From: Circinella umbellata
Lineage: Eukaryota; Mucoromycota; Mucoromycetes; Mucorales; Lichtheimiaceae
Assembly (NCBI GenBank): GCA_025093555.1
Contig: JAIWNF010000002.1
Coordinates: 372,001-436,000, forward strand
Direction: 5' to 3'
Length of the DNA: 64,000 bases
The notes beneath the pieces were generated by a model. That model ran no database searches, was not told the DNA's origin, and worked only from the letters and a program-made list of their open reading frames with translations. A program made the position numbers and the translations under genes. This document shows positions 1 to 11,622 of the stretch, one piece after another. Numbering within the stretch: position 1 is the first letter of the stretch; every line of letters begins with the position of its first letter.

Positions 1-2557
1 AAAGGATTAGCTGTTTTGAGTTTCGCAGCAATCAACAACCGGAAGTCAATGTCAATAATTTTATTCTTCTTATTATCGGGAACAAAAGAAGGTCTTTATT
101 TATGATATCAACTAGTCCTAATCGGATTCATTTCTTTATTTTCGATATATATTGGTTTTTTTTTTCCAAAGATCCGCGACCGAATTATTATTATTTTCGA
201 CTTTGCGGAAATCCTTATATTTTAGTACTATAAACAGCGGCAAAATTGGAGAATTGCAGCGTACGTAAATTAAAAAATAATTCGACAAGTAAAACTCAGT
301 ACACAGGTCCGTCCGCGAAAGAAAAAAGTCAGTGAAAAATTCTAACATAGGAAAAGCACTCGCTTGGTTTTTTTTTCTATTATGTTCTGAGCTATTTTCT
401 ATTTAAAAAAAGAAAACTTTTTGTCTGTGTTTCCCAGCTGAGTCGGATGAAAAACTGAATTTTTACGTACGGTATACCCAATATAGCAATTTTGGATCGA
501 CGCCAAATAAAACAAGAATAATGCTATTACTTGTTTTGTTTTAGTGCGATGTCACTTTTGGTTTGAGAGGTGATCTGTGTAAGAATATAAAGAGAGAGAG
601 AAAAATACTTTTAACCAAGCCGAAATAAAAATGTGTGCATTTTTATTTTCTAATTGTTGATTACATAAGTCTGTAAACATTAGAATAGCAAAAAAACAAA
701 TAATAAGATCATTAAAGTCTTTCGCAAATGAATTAATATTTTTTTTGTTTCGCTCATGATCATCCTTTCTATTATATGAAATTTCCATAAAAAGTGAGAC
801 AAACACAGTCTCCTTCCCTTGTATTTTGTCCAAAATCAGCAAATTCCGCCTTTCATGGTTTCACAAAAGATAACATACCACACAATATACTCAATCCTAC
901 TAATAGTCTTATGATAATGGTATGAAAAAAGTGCTTCTTTTTCTCTTCTTTGATAATACATATGTTGTATCACTGTATGCCTTTTTTTGGGTCATTGTAA
1001 AGTTTCAGTAGCATTACAATGACGTTTGAAAGTTAAACACGACGATTGAATCTAAGGTTTTTCAATCCTTTAAGGGAAAAAACCGAAACTGTTGTAGCCT
1101 ATTTACTGCTAACGTGTAAGATATCATATGGTATAGCAACAAACAATGCTAGCATAAACATACTCATTTCTCCAATAATTTTGAAGTGAATAAAGATATC
1201 TTTGATTTATCAGTTAGAAAGAAAACTTGTATTTGAATAGCAACTGTTAGCTAGCTATTGTATCACATGTAATTGCTGGGTAAAAGTGAATAAACAAATA
1301 GAATAGATGTAAAACAATAGCTTTTAAATTCATGGCTGGTTTTTATCATGATTAGGCTTTTTATTTCTTCCAAGCTTTACATGCAATGACACTAATAGAT
1401 CTAGAAGAGAGAAAAAAACTCAATCCATTTATGTAGAATCGAATAATCACTATCAGTAAGTAGAAGAAAAGAAAAAAAAAAGTTCGTCAAGTAGTAGAAT
1501 GGAATATTACGGAAATAATATTTTTTTTTCAAAAAGTTTTTTTATGTGTATTATACTAAGTCCAACATGTATGACATGATCTGGAAAACTACCATCCAGA
1601 TTACGTGGATATAAAAACGGATCAAAAAGCTTAAACAAAAAACACTGATAAGAAAAAACTCTATATTCACGATATCGTCATCATGCTTCTTGTACTTTTT
1701 TCCTTATTTTCCCCTAATATATAGAGTGAGATGAACAAACGAATTATTAGTAAGAAACAATTTGAAAAGTGAAACCTAACAAACGTTAAAAGGTAAGACC
1801 AGAAGGCAAATTCCCAAAAAAAAAAAAATCTGTGGCGAACTAAAAATCAGGGGACCTAAAACTAATATGCCTTTTTTTTTTCTCTAAGGATGGCGGGTAT
1901 ATGTGTGTGTGTGTATGTGCGTGTATGTGTGGGGGGACCAATGCCGGGATTAATAGGATCCAAAATATAAAAATAAAATCCCAGTATAGTACGGGTGTAC
2001 TGTGCACTTTACATTTGAGAAGCAGTATAATATAGTATATACTAACAACTGCTGATCTTGGGATACTAACCACCGGAACCTTAGCTCAAAACTATATGGG
2101 ACCCCAGAGAAAAATACTCTAGAACAAATATTTTTGTTTAAATTTTTTTTTGGACAAAAACAATTGAAAACACTTTTTTTTTATTTTTGAGTTGTCCTGT
2201 CTAAAACTTTTTTTTATTGTTACTTTTTTGACTGGTCATTAAAAAGTGGAACTAGCAAAAAAAGAAAAAAAAAACTTTGCCGATCCGTTTGGAAACAGAT
2301 AAATAAAAATAAAAAGGGTTTATTTCCACAAAAGAACCATATCCGACCAAAATTCAGCCAATCGTACCAGATGTTACCAGTGAATTCCGCTCTATTCCAT
2401 AAAAGTGGATTGACATCAGCGTTTGTTTCACCAAAATATTGTTAATGGAAAAAAAAAGTGTAAAGGAAAAAAAGGTAGAAAAAACCTGTTCTCCGCTATT
2501 GTCGGTAAAACGTTTAGATCGATTTTTTTTTTTTTTTTCGCTTTTGTTGAAAAACAG
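1..2557. other. AT-rich region upstream of the transporter, no gene found
   Basis: Only short, non-convincing open frames are present on either strand, broken by many homopolymer A/T runs. A small GT-rich microsatellite lies near 1897-1932. I see no domain, no plausible spliced gene and no RNA gene. Confidence 0.5.
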
Positions 2558-2564
2558 TATAAAA
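2558..2564 (+). promoter_or_regulatory. TATA box of the MFS transporter gene
   Basis: A perfect TATAAAA lies 56 nt upstream of the transporter ATG at 2620, just after a long poly-T tract (about 2523-2538). The spacing suits a short 5' UTR. The role is inferred from position only. Confidence 0.5.
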
Positions 2565-2619
2565 GCACCTAATTTCGTGGAGACTGATTGTGGGGTACTT
2601 TTTGATCTTTCCACAAATC

Positions 2620-4595
2620 ATGGTTAATTTATTTAGACTTAAAGGCAAAGCATTATTTAATGCTTCCACAGCTATGGCTGGTGTAGGCTTTTTGCTCTTT
2701 GGGTACGTAATTCTATCCATTCTTCTCTAATTTACTTTTTTTATTAAGTAAAAAAAAATAAATGAACTTTATCTAAATATTATTCTTATCTTCTTCAAAT
2801 AGCTATGATCAAGGTGTCATGTCTGGTGTCGTAGCCAACCAAAGTTTCAAAGAATATATGGGTATGGGTACTGAAGAATCATATAACTCTGCCTTGATTG
2901 GTGCTATCGTCGCTCTTTATGAAATTGGTTGTATGGCTGGTGCTTTGTCGACTGGTAAGAATCTTTTTTTTTTCAACAACTTCAATAAACGGAAAGAAAA
3001 AGAAAAAGTATGCATTTTCTTAATTATGGTATTTACTCACATTAAAATTTTTCATTTATTTACTTGCAGGTAAGGTGGGTGATTGGCTCGGTCGTCGTAA
3101 AACTATTCGTCTCGGTTGTTTGATTCTTTGCATTGGTGCCGTTATCCAAACTGCATCTATTAATGTTGGCATGATGATTTTCGCTCGTATCTTTACTGGT
3201 ATCGGTAACGGTTTGAACACTGCTACTATTCCTGTCTACCAAGCTGAACTTTCTCCTCCAAAGAACCGTGGTGCTCACGTCTCTTTCGAAGCTGCTTTAC
3301 TTGCTCTCGGTGTCGGTATCGCCTACTGGCTTGAATTCGGTCTTTACTTTGTTGATGGTGAATTCCCATGGCGTTTCCCCTTGGCCTTCCAAATGTTCTT
3401 TGGCCTTATTCTTCTCGCTGGTACTTACTTCTTGCCCGAATCTCCTCGTTGGTTGCAAAGCAAGGATAAGGAAGAAGAGTGTAAGATGGTTTTGGCACGT
3501 CTCTGGACTGATGAAGATACCACTCACCCCCGCTGTATCGCTGAATGGGAAGAAATTCGCGATGGTATTGAACTTGAACGTCGTGAAGGTATTCGATCTT
3601 ACAAGGAACTTTTCAGCAAGGGTAGAATGAACAACCGTTATCGTGTACTTCTCGGTATGGGTGGTCAAATCATGCAACAATTCGGTGGTATTAATGGTAA
3701 GTTGCATATATTGTAAAAAAAAATATATATATATGAAAAGGGATTACATTATGTATGCAATGCACATGCAAGGCCTGAAAGTATAAAAGCTAAGCATCGG
3801 ATTATTAATCATTATACATTTATAAATATAGTTATCTCGTATTATCTTACCGATATTTTCTTACAAGCTGGTATGACTCACGCTATTGCTATGTTGATGG
3901 CTGGTGTTGATTCTATCTTTTATTTCCTTGGTGCCTTGACCCCTATCTATACTATCGATCGATACGGTCGTCGTTTCCTCATGTATGCTGGTTTGATTGG
4001 TCAAGCCGTTACTTTGATTATCGTCGGTGCTGCCCAATATTGTGTTGAAGCTGGTATGACACAAGCTTCTCCTGCTGTTATTGTATTTGTCATTCTCTAT
4101 AACGCTATCTTTGGTGCCGCATGGCTTGGTCTTGCTTGGTTGTATCCTTCTGAAATTTTCCCTACTGCCTTGCGTGCCAAGGGTAACTCAATGTCCACTG
4201 GTGCCAACTGGCTTGGTAACTTCATTGTTGCTATGATTGCCCCTGTTCTCTTCCAATACGCCAAGTACTGGACTTTCTTGATGTTCGGTTTCCTTAACAT
4301 TATTTTCTTGGTCCCTATTTACTTGTGGTACCCTGAAACCAATGGCAAGTCTTTGGAAGAAATTGAAGTCTTGTTCGCCAACGATGATTTCAAGGCCGAT
4401 GCTCGCTCCATTGCACCCTCTATTGGTAACTCTTCTGCTTTAGAAGAAAAGCGTGATGTTGAACGCGGTTCTCGTGTTCCAAGCATTGCCAGTCGACCTG
4501 CTTCTGTCGTCAAGGAAGCCCCCAACACTGATTCCGCTGCCGCTCAAATCAAGAATGAGTATGATGAAAAGGCTGATGGTCCTAACTACAAGTAA
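2620..4595 (+). CDS. MFS sugar/polyol transporter (sugar porter family, Stl1-like)
   Basis: Four exons: 2620-2702, 2803-2954, 3070-3696 and 3832-4595, all with GT-AG introns. They join in frame to 541 aa, the usual size for a fungal sugar porter. Family signatures are in order: FGYDQGVMSG at the end of TM1 (split by intron 1), GRRKTIRLG after TM2, a GNGLNTATIPVYQAE stretch, PESPRWL at the end of TM6, DRYGRR after TM8 and PETNGKSLEEIE after TM12, followed by a hydrophilic Ser/Ala-rich tail. It should be a 12-TM plasma-membrane permease moving hexose or polyol, probably with H+. The GNGLN and AYWLEFG motifs resemble the yeast glycerol symporter Stl1 branch more than the Hxt branch, but substrate cannot be fixed from sequence. 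The start at 2620 is the first ATG after the TATA box and sits right before TM1. Confidence 0.93.
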
Positions 4596-7500
4596 ACTTA
4601 ATCAATATGTTTACTTTAATTTCTATAATATTTTAATTTTATATTCTATTATATTCTACCCTTTATCCTAGTCCCCTCTCCCCCTTATACATATTTATAC
4701 TCAACAACTTATACATATTCATCTCTCTCCATATTCGCTTCTTACACACTTATTGAAAACAAAAGAAAAGAAAAAACCTACTCCCTTTTTCAATTTTTAT
4801 TTACACTATATCCCCTAGTAGTTCACATTTTCTTTACTCTTTTTTCTTTATCCTTTTTAATTCATCCTTATTTTTTATTTCTTTCTTTGGGCTGTGCCTT
4901 TTGAAATCATATCAGTTTCTTCGTAATTTCTCTAATAATAAAAAAATTAAAACAATATATACATACTATAATGATTTTCGTAACTAAAAATACCATCACG
5001 TCCCCCCTTCACTCGGAACTGTATACCATTATACGCGACGCGGGGATAGGGGGCGAATTTTTACAGAAAATATAATGAATGTAGCTAGTTCTTACTATCT
5101 GGGCGCCACACACGTGTTGTTAAAATTTTTTTTTCTATGTTCGATTTTTTGAGCTTAAGTGGGGTACCCATGATTAACCTTGTATTCATCCGCTATAGCG
5201 AGTTGGCTAAGCTTTGCGCGGGGTTATCAAAAAGGCGTCTATTGTGCGGGGGTCTTGGTGTTAGTTTATCATTTACAATGGTAAATTATATATAGTAGGT
5301 GGTTAGGAGGAATTTCGATAAAAAAGATTTTCGGGGTGGGGCTGAATATGAGGATGTTAAAATATAATAAAAGAAATAAAGAATAAAGCGGAGAGTTTTT
5401 TAAAGACTTAGTGTGGATTATCGTCTTTGTTTGGGGGGTGTAGATGACGAAAGGGATGATATAAAGTAATAGTTTATAAACTTTGTTTGATCTTTGAATT
5501 AGTAACAACTATGTACCTTTTTTTTTTTTTTACTCTAATACTAATTACTCGATTTTCTTTTTAACTTATATATATTCGATAATTACCAACTACCAAATTT
5601 AATATTTTTACTACATATATACATTTTTCTACAGTTTATGTCCACAAAATGGGTTATTATCACTATCTTTGGATATGGTGTCACAAAATAAGCGTTCAAG
5701 TCAAAAATGTTGATTACATAAAAGGGTAAGCTCCGATAATGGCATGAAAAAGGACTTTATTTAGACAGACCTTTATTATACAAAAGAGAAAAAAAAACTG
5801 GAATTGAAAAAAATAGGTGTTACACCTTTTTACACGGTGTAGATTTTATTTCTTTTTAGAGGGTAGTGCCAAAAAAAAAAATCAAAAATTCTTACTTTGT
5901 TTTTTTCTGTGTTGTTAATACGGTGTTGTGCTGAAAGAACCATGTGAAAGTAAATTTAACATCGAATACATTGATGATTTTATTAAAATGGGTGGCAAGT
6001 ATTAATGGAAAGCAAAAACAGGAAAATGAGAATTAAAACTAATTGAAAGCAAAATCAAGACCAGGGACCAAATCCGAGTTTCCTTGTGAGGTTTGATACA
6101 GAATTATTGTATACATTTACATTGTGTTAGCAACAGCGCATAGAATTACAGGGAGGAATACGGTGGTAAAAGTTTCCAATAGCATACACTGATCGGACTT
6201 GGATCCGTTAATAAAACAATAAGTAGAAATATTTTTGTAGCACACAGAAGCACATAATACAGAAGCTTTACATAACATATTGTAATACCATTTTTTTTTA
6301 TTTTAAAGTTAAACGCTAAAATATATCATTATTTATGAGAGTAAAGAAGGTTACGGTTTCATCCTAAGGCCCAGGTTTCAACGGAGATTTAGAATTATTT
6401 GAACAATGGAATATCCAGAAAAACTCTTTCAATGTAGAAAAAAAAAACTTCATCTCATGATGGTTGTACATTGTTGTCTACTTTGGTAAAATAGCTTCAT
6501 TTAACAGAATTTCTCATCGCTACAGCCCGACTATTATATATATAACTCATCGCTGACGACGACAACATTGGTTTGATCACAATAACATTGTCCTACTTTG
6601 CGAATATTAACAAACGAAGCTACATTTGTTTTGTTGACATGTGCTCAGTAACAAATAATGTATGATGATAAAGGATATAAAGGGAACTATACAGAATTTA
6701 CAATTTCGTCGTGAGAAATACTTCTATTTATATATTTTCTCGTTGTCGTTTACTAATATACCTACATCAAATATTATCTTACGTATTATCATCACCATCA
6801 TGAATCGGGCCAAGAGAAATTATTTTTCAGGAAAATGAAACTCCATGATGGTTTTCTTTCACTAATTTGTGATTACTGGATTTTTCCACCAGTCTTTTAA
6901 TAATAAAGTTTATGTGTGGTTAGGTAAATTATCATTAATTGTAGAAGAAAAGAGGAGCTCGCTTTCAAATTACAACTCGCTAGATATAATTAGCCATCAT
7001 CAAGCATGAATTTCATGCTGATGTACGTATTTTATTTATATATGATACTCAACAGAATGAAGACATTTATAATGGACGTTGGGTGTGACATCAGTGATAA
7101 TAGCTTTATTATATATATTTCAATTATATTAATTCAAAGATCAAAACGTAATATGTATGGTAAAAGAAATCTCATTTCTTTAGTCGCATAGATAATTAGC
7201 ATTATTGATTTTCAGAACTTTTTTTTTCCATATACATACAAGATTTATAAATAAAAAAATAGTAGTACGAATTAGTAAAATAAGGCTAATAAAGCATTTT
7301 GAGTTATATTCAACTGAGTGTTATAATAAAAAAAAAGAAATCTGCTGAACTTTTGATTATGAAAATCTATACTTACAAACAAAGTTCAGGTGCTCATCCA
7401 CGAATAAGAATGTAGGAAGAACAGAAAAATGAATTAATCAAAGTCCAGTTTTACAAACATAAAACAAGTGGCTCATCATTCTCACAGACTTTAGACTATA

Positions 7501-8454
7501 CTATAGCTTGGCAGGAATAATATAATTCCAACGTCCAAAATCTATTTAACTTGTACACATTAATCTAACTAATGACAGAAAGCTAACATTTTGTATGATA
7601 CAGAAGTCAGTCTCATTACAACGTTAGAATAGAATTGGGAATTTTATAATTTCCTAATAGAATATGTTTTCAAATCAACGAGAGTTAACCTGTTGTCATC
7701 TGGATAAACAGTGTGGCTACAAATTTGATCCAAGAAAACATTGATATGCACACTCAAATATGTAAGCTTGTTTTGTTTCAAATGTCTATACTTTACATTT
7801 ACCTACTGCTGCTTTCATAAGAAGCAATATTAACCAATGATATCAATACTGACTATTAGAGCAACTGATGAGTAGATTGTAAGACTATATGGTAATAGAA
7901 AAATACTACAACATTAATTACAAAAAATTGAAGAAGTAAAAAAACACTGTAAAGTGTTAACGGCAATATTACCGTTCCTTTACATTATTCTCCTATCCAT
8001 AATATACTGAATAATATTAAAAATCACAAAAATAATAAGAAAAACAAAGGAGTCTCGATTAGAAGTGTAGTTCTAAACGAGTCTACTTGAACTTGTTTAA
8101 CTGCCAAACTTCGCATACAACGAATTTTCCAACAATAGGAAACTAAATATTTTCCAGAACATCAACCGAGAAGATTAATGCAAAATTGGTAACTCAATGA
8201 AGAGTATACAACTGTTATAATCATCAAAAAGTTCGTGAACATTAAACAACCAATTATTAATGAAGCCACTGACTTTTTTTGTCACTGTTTTTAAGGTTTA
8301 AAAATATCACAACTGTAGACGAGTAGTTTGTGATAGTGATACAACTGTACGATATTGCATTTCCATTGATAAGGCGGAGATACAATAGAGACATGCTTCG
8401 TTCTCACGATGAGTGGGATGTGGGAAAATCATCCAAGATTGCTTACTTTACATA
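4596..8454. other. Intergenic region, no gene found
   Basis: This holds the transporter 3' UTR followed by AT-rich DNA with only short spurious frames. A locally GC-richer patch at about 4980-5260 (runs of C and G, CGCGACGCGG) stands out but encodes nothing I recognise. Confidence 0.5.
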
Positions 8455-9755
8455 CAGGATTTTCACTAATGGTTGGCGCACCTCACTTTTCAACTTGGCG
8501 GAACGCCGATTTCCATTTGGCGTTGGAACATTTTTTAACTTGGCACATGATGAAAATTAGATTGGCATTTGATTTTTTTTACATTTTAGCACAGCTGTAT
8601 GCGCTTTTCTATATGTTGGTATTCAAGGAATTTTTAACTTGGCGGTCAATGTTTATTATTTGGCAGATTATTCGTTTGTTCTTCCAGGATGCAGCTTCAA
8701 AGAACATATCACGTGCTTTATCCATCCTTAGCAATCACTGGCAGTAACATGTTAGGTAGAACCAGTGATGCGTGGTGTCAAAGAGTCTTTCTCTGTTAGT
8801 AACGTGCACTTGACATCAGCTTTTAATTTTGACCAGAGTCCTTTGATAGGATCCACGGTTAGTGCATATAAAGACACGTAAAGTACCTTGTATTCTCAAC
8901 TCCCCACAGCATCTATGGTATATCTTGGCATTATCCACTATTGTATTCTAACATAACACTTCATAAATTTATATTACACGATATGGAAGTGTATGAATCT
9001 CAACTCTAAAAAAAAAACTAGTATCATCGAGTAACGACATACTACGCGCCATTTAAGCTAAAATAAGGAATAAAAAAGTGTATCGATGCCAAGCCCAAGG
9101 TAACCCCGATCAATAATGATTATAATACTTTCAAAGAACAATAGTCTGATCAAAAGGAACCGGCTAAACCATTCATTAATGTAAAGCTACCAACTAAGTC
9201 CACATCTTAGAATAGAAAAAGCATAAATAAGCTGTTGTAAATGTAATTGTAAAAAACTTTATTCGATCTTTTCATTGAACATGTATCGAGTCTCGGGTGA
9301 ATTCCTATTGTCCCTTTTGTCTATTTTATACCATATATCTCCCAAATCAGCCAAAACCCACACACACCACTACCAGCCTTCCGTGCACATCATTTTGTTG
9401 AGAACATCTATCACAACTGATTCCAAAACTGAATAAATAAAGTGCTAATACTTGGCCTATTACCTTGAAGATAATAGTTGCCCAGATGTGACCACAAGGA
9501 GGTGATTAGCAATCCACACCCAAAAAATGCCTACCACGAAAGCAGACCTAATGCCACCCACGAAAGATGACCAAAAGAAAGAAAAAAATGCCTACCACGA
9601 AAGCAGGTTTTCAAGTGTGACATCCACCGCGGATTTTGAATAGTTCGCAATCTCCATTGGCTGCTCATTCATTCTTATAAAAAAAAAAAAAACTACATAT
9701 TACATAAACTGGTTCACCTTTTCCTTAAAAGTAATTCAGTTCGCTGTGTGCTTTA

Positions 9756-9905
9756 ATGTGCTTGACATGCGGCGATAGATTGTGTCACGTTCAGATCGCG
9801 GGGGATGTGCTGAAAGGTATAAATCGCGAGGATATAAAACAATATCTAAGAGAATGCGCATATTATCACCCCCAACATGTCATAAAGCCTGCGATTGATT
9901 GGTAA
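9756..9905 (+). CDS. Short CxxC-containing ORF in the left palindrome arm
   Basis: A 49-codon frame starts MCLTCGDRLC and continues with an amphipathic, codon-like stretch rich in I/D/K/R, ending in TGG TAA. A GTAAGA donor-like site overlaps the stop (9902) and an AG acceptor follows near 9990, so it could be the first exon of a longer protein. One splice choice gives an immediate stop. I do not recognise the family; the Cys pairs hint at a small zinc-binding fold. It is mirrored exactly in the other arm. Confidence 0.3.
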   Translation: MCLTCGDRLCHVQIAGDVLKGINREDIKQYLRECAYYHPQHVIKPAIDW

Positions 9906-10127
9906 GACATGAAAATATAACTTAATGCCTACTTAATTTGCTACTGATTGGGGATGCTCTTCAGCACGTTTGCTCTTCTTCATTTTCAGAACCGAACAAA
10001 AGCAGCAACTTTTTACTACATCTACACTAAACAAAAAAATAGTTATGCAAAAGACTTCCCAATGTTGTTGTTAATCCCAGCCTACGTAACAACATTCCTA
10101 TTCGCTATGTACAGGATCTTGCGTTAA

Positions 10128-10457
10128 TTTCCACCGAAGGGAGGAATAGTTTTTCATAGTAAGGGAATAAATTTTTCGTAGTCAAGGCCAGCCTTTTTTC
10201 ATAGGCGGGATTATATTTATCGTAAGCGGGAGTATTTGAGGGAATTGATTTTTCATTTTGGGGAGGAGAATTTTTCAGAATTGAGCATATCAATTTTCGT
10301 TGCTGGGTAACTAGTTCTTCGTATATGGAAACAATGTTTTTCGCTTTTGAGACTATAGATTTTCGCAACCGAGCAAATGTAATTTTCGTACACGAATATT
10401 TAATAATTCGTAATGGGGAATTATAGTTTTTCGAATGCGCCACAAAGATTTTCGTTT
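10128..10457 (-). repeat. Phased ~22-bp degenerate repeat array, left arm
   Basis: Read on the minus strand, a CGAAAA(A/T) or TGAAAA(A/T) core recurs about every 21-23 nt (one interval of 33), roughly 14 times, with variable sequence between cores. It is the mirror of 10921-11250. A long open frame across it is a by-product of the low stop density in these repeats. Confidence 0.7.
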
Positions 10458-10630
10458 GTGGGTCGATCAATGATCGCCATTGAGTACATTGCTCTTCATG
10501 TTTTTTTTTTCCTTTTTTTTCTGTGCGGGACACAGCTCTGTGCAAAGAATTCTGTGTTACATTATTATTCTCTTTTTATTTTGGTATCAACTTCAGGGGA
10601 GGATATCCCTTTTTTTTACGTTTTATTTAT

Positions 10631-10957
10631 ATGGGAAGAGTCAGTTCTAATCAATCAAAACAATCAGCTCCAGCAAGAAGGAGCAAATCGAGGACAGTTC
10701 CAGAACCTTCGAAAAAGGAATTACAAGAGTGTTTGAATGGGCTAGAGTCACTAACTGATGGAGTCAAGCAAACTCAACAAAAATGGGTTCCTGATACATA
10801 TGACTTTGACATCTTAGTTTTGAAGCTTAAAAGGCTTACACATTATCTCGATACCTTGGTGCTCACTGAGAAAAAAAAACATGGAGCAATGTACTCAATG
10901 GCGATCATTGATCGACCCACAAACGAAAATCTTTGTGGCGCATTCGAAAAACTATAA
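10631..10957 (+). CDS. Uncharacterised ORF in the palindrome core
   Basis: An open frame from ATG 10631 to the stop at 10957 encodes about 108 aa. The first 80 residues lie in unique core DNA; the last 25 or so run into the right arm. The N-terminus is basic and Ser-rich (ARRSKSRT), like a nuclear localisation signal. It is followed by a predicted helical segment containing KKELQECLNGLESL and a hydrophobic heptad-like stretch around LKLKRLTHYLDTL. An in-frame upstream ATG at 10523 exists, but the added segment is low-complexity. I do not recognise a family; a small coiled-coil or DNA/chromatin-binding protein is only a guess. It could be a fragment of a host gene trapped between the arms. Confidence 0.4.
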   Translation: MGRVSSNQSKQSAPARRSKSRTVPEPSKKELQECLNGLESLTDGVKQTQQKWVPDTYDFDILVLKLKRLTHYLDTLVLTEKKKHGAMYSMAIIDRPTNENLCGAFEKL

Positions 10958-11250
10958 TTCCCCATTACGAATTATTAAATATTCGTGTACGAAAATTACA
11001 TTTGCTCGGTTGCGAAAATCTATAGTCTCAAAAGCGAAAAACATTGTTTCCATATACGAAGAACTAGTTACCCAGCAACGAAAATTGATATGCTCAATTC
11101 TGAAAAATTCTCCTCCCCAAAATGAAAAATCAATTCCCTCAAATACTCCCGCTTACGATAAATATAATCCCGCCTATGAAAAAAGGCTGGCCTTGACTAC
11201 GAAAAATTTATTCCCTTACTATGAAAAACTATTCCTCCCTTCGGTGGAAA
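10921..11250 (+). repeat. Phased ~22-bp degenerate repeat array, right arm
   Basis: Successive cores are spaced 21, 23, 22, 23, 22, 22, 22, 22, 22, 33, 21, 23 and 22 nt apart. The core is (T/C)GAAAAA preceded by A or T; the intervening 14-15 nt vary but are often pyrimidine-rich (TTCCC, CTCCC). The near-constant two-helical-turn period suggests arrayed protein-binding sites on one face of DNA, or a decayed minisatellite. Confidence 0.7.
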
Positions 11251-11472
11251 TTAACGCAAGATCCTGTACATAGCGAATAGGAATGTTGTTACGTAGGCTG
11301 GGATTAACAACAACATTGGGAAGTCTTTTGCATAACTATTTTTTTGTTTAGTGTAGATGTAGTAAAAAGTTGCTGCTTTTGTTCGGTTCTGAAAATGAAG
11401 AAGAGCAAACGTGCTGAAGAGCATCCCCAATCAGTAGCAAATTAAGTAGGCATTAAGTTATATTTTCATGTC

Positions 11473-11622
11473 TTACCAATCAATCGCAGGCTTTATGACA
11501 TGTTGGGGGTGATAATATGCGCATTCTCTTAGATATTGTTTTATATCCTCGCGATTTATACCTTTCAGCACATCCCCCGCGATCTGAACGTGACACAATC
11601 TATCGCCGCATGTCAAGCACAT
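11473..11622 (-). CDS. Mirror copy of the short CxxC ORF in the right arm
   Basis: Reverse-complement duplicate of the 9756-9905 frame, identical as far as I can read. If either is expressed, both should be, in divergent directions away from the core. Function unknown. Confidence 0.3.
   Translation of the reverse strand: MCLTCGDRLCHVQIAGDVLKGINREDIKQYLRECAYYHPQHVIKPAIDW

Larger units (their letters stand above)
8455..10510 (+). repeat. Left arm of the palindrome
   Basis: This arm is the reverse complement of 10871-12922. The outermost 200 bp hold repeated TTGGCG/TTGGCA motifs. The segment 9525-9608 has CCTACCACGAAAGCAG twice and a diverged third copy. The innermost 330 bp is the 22-bp phased array. 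Frames mirrored between the two arms exist only because of the duplication. Confidence 0.85.

Noticed and set aside
3268..3707. Frames on both strands inside the transporter exon
   Set aside because: Shadows of the conserved MFS reading frame.
8330..8747. ORFs at the left palindrome edge and their mirror at 12630-12908
   Set aside because: They read through the TTGGCG repeat zone, show no domain and overlap in two frames.
10128..11250. CRISPR-like array
   Set aside because: The host is a eukaryote, the conserved core is only 6-8 bp, and spacer and repeat lengths do not fit CRISPR.
10105..11273. Mirrored 130-146 codon ORFs in the two palindrome arms (minus 10105-10545, plus 10881-11273)
   Set aside because: They coincide with the 22-bp phased repeats and exist twice only because the arms are copies. 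The composition follows the repeat, and no domain is present.
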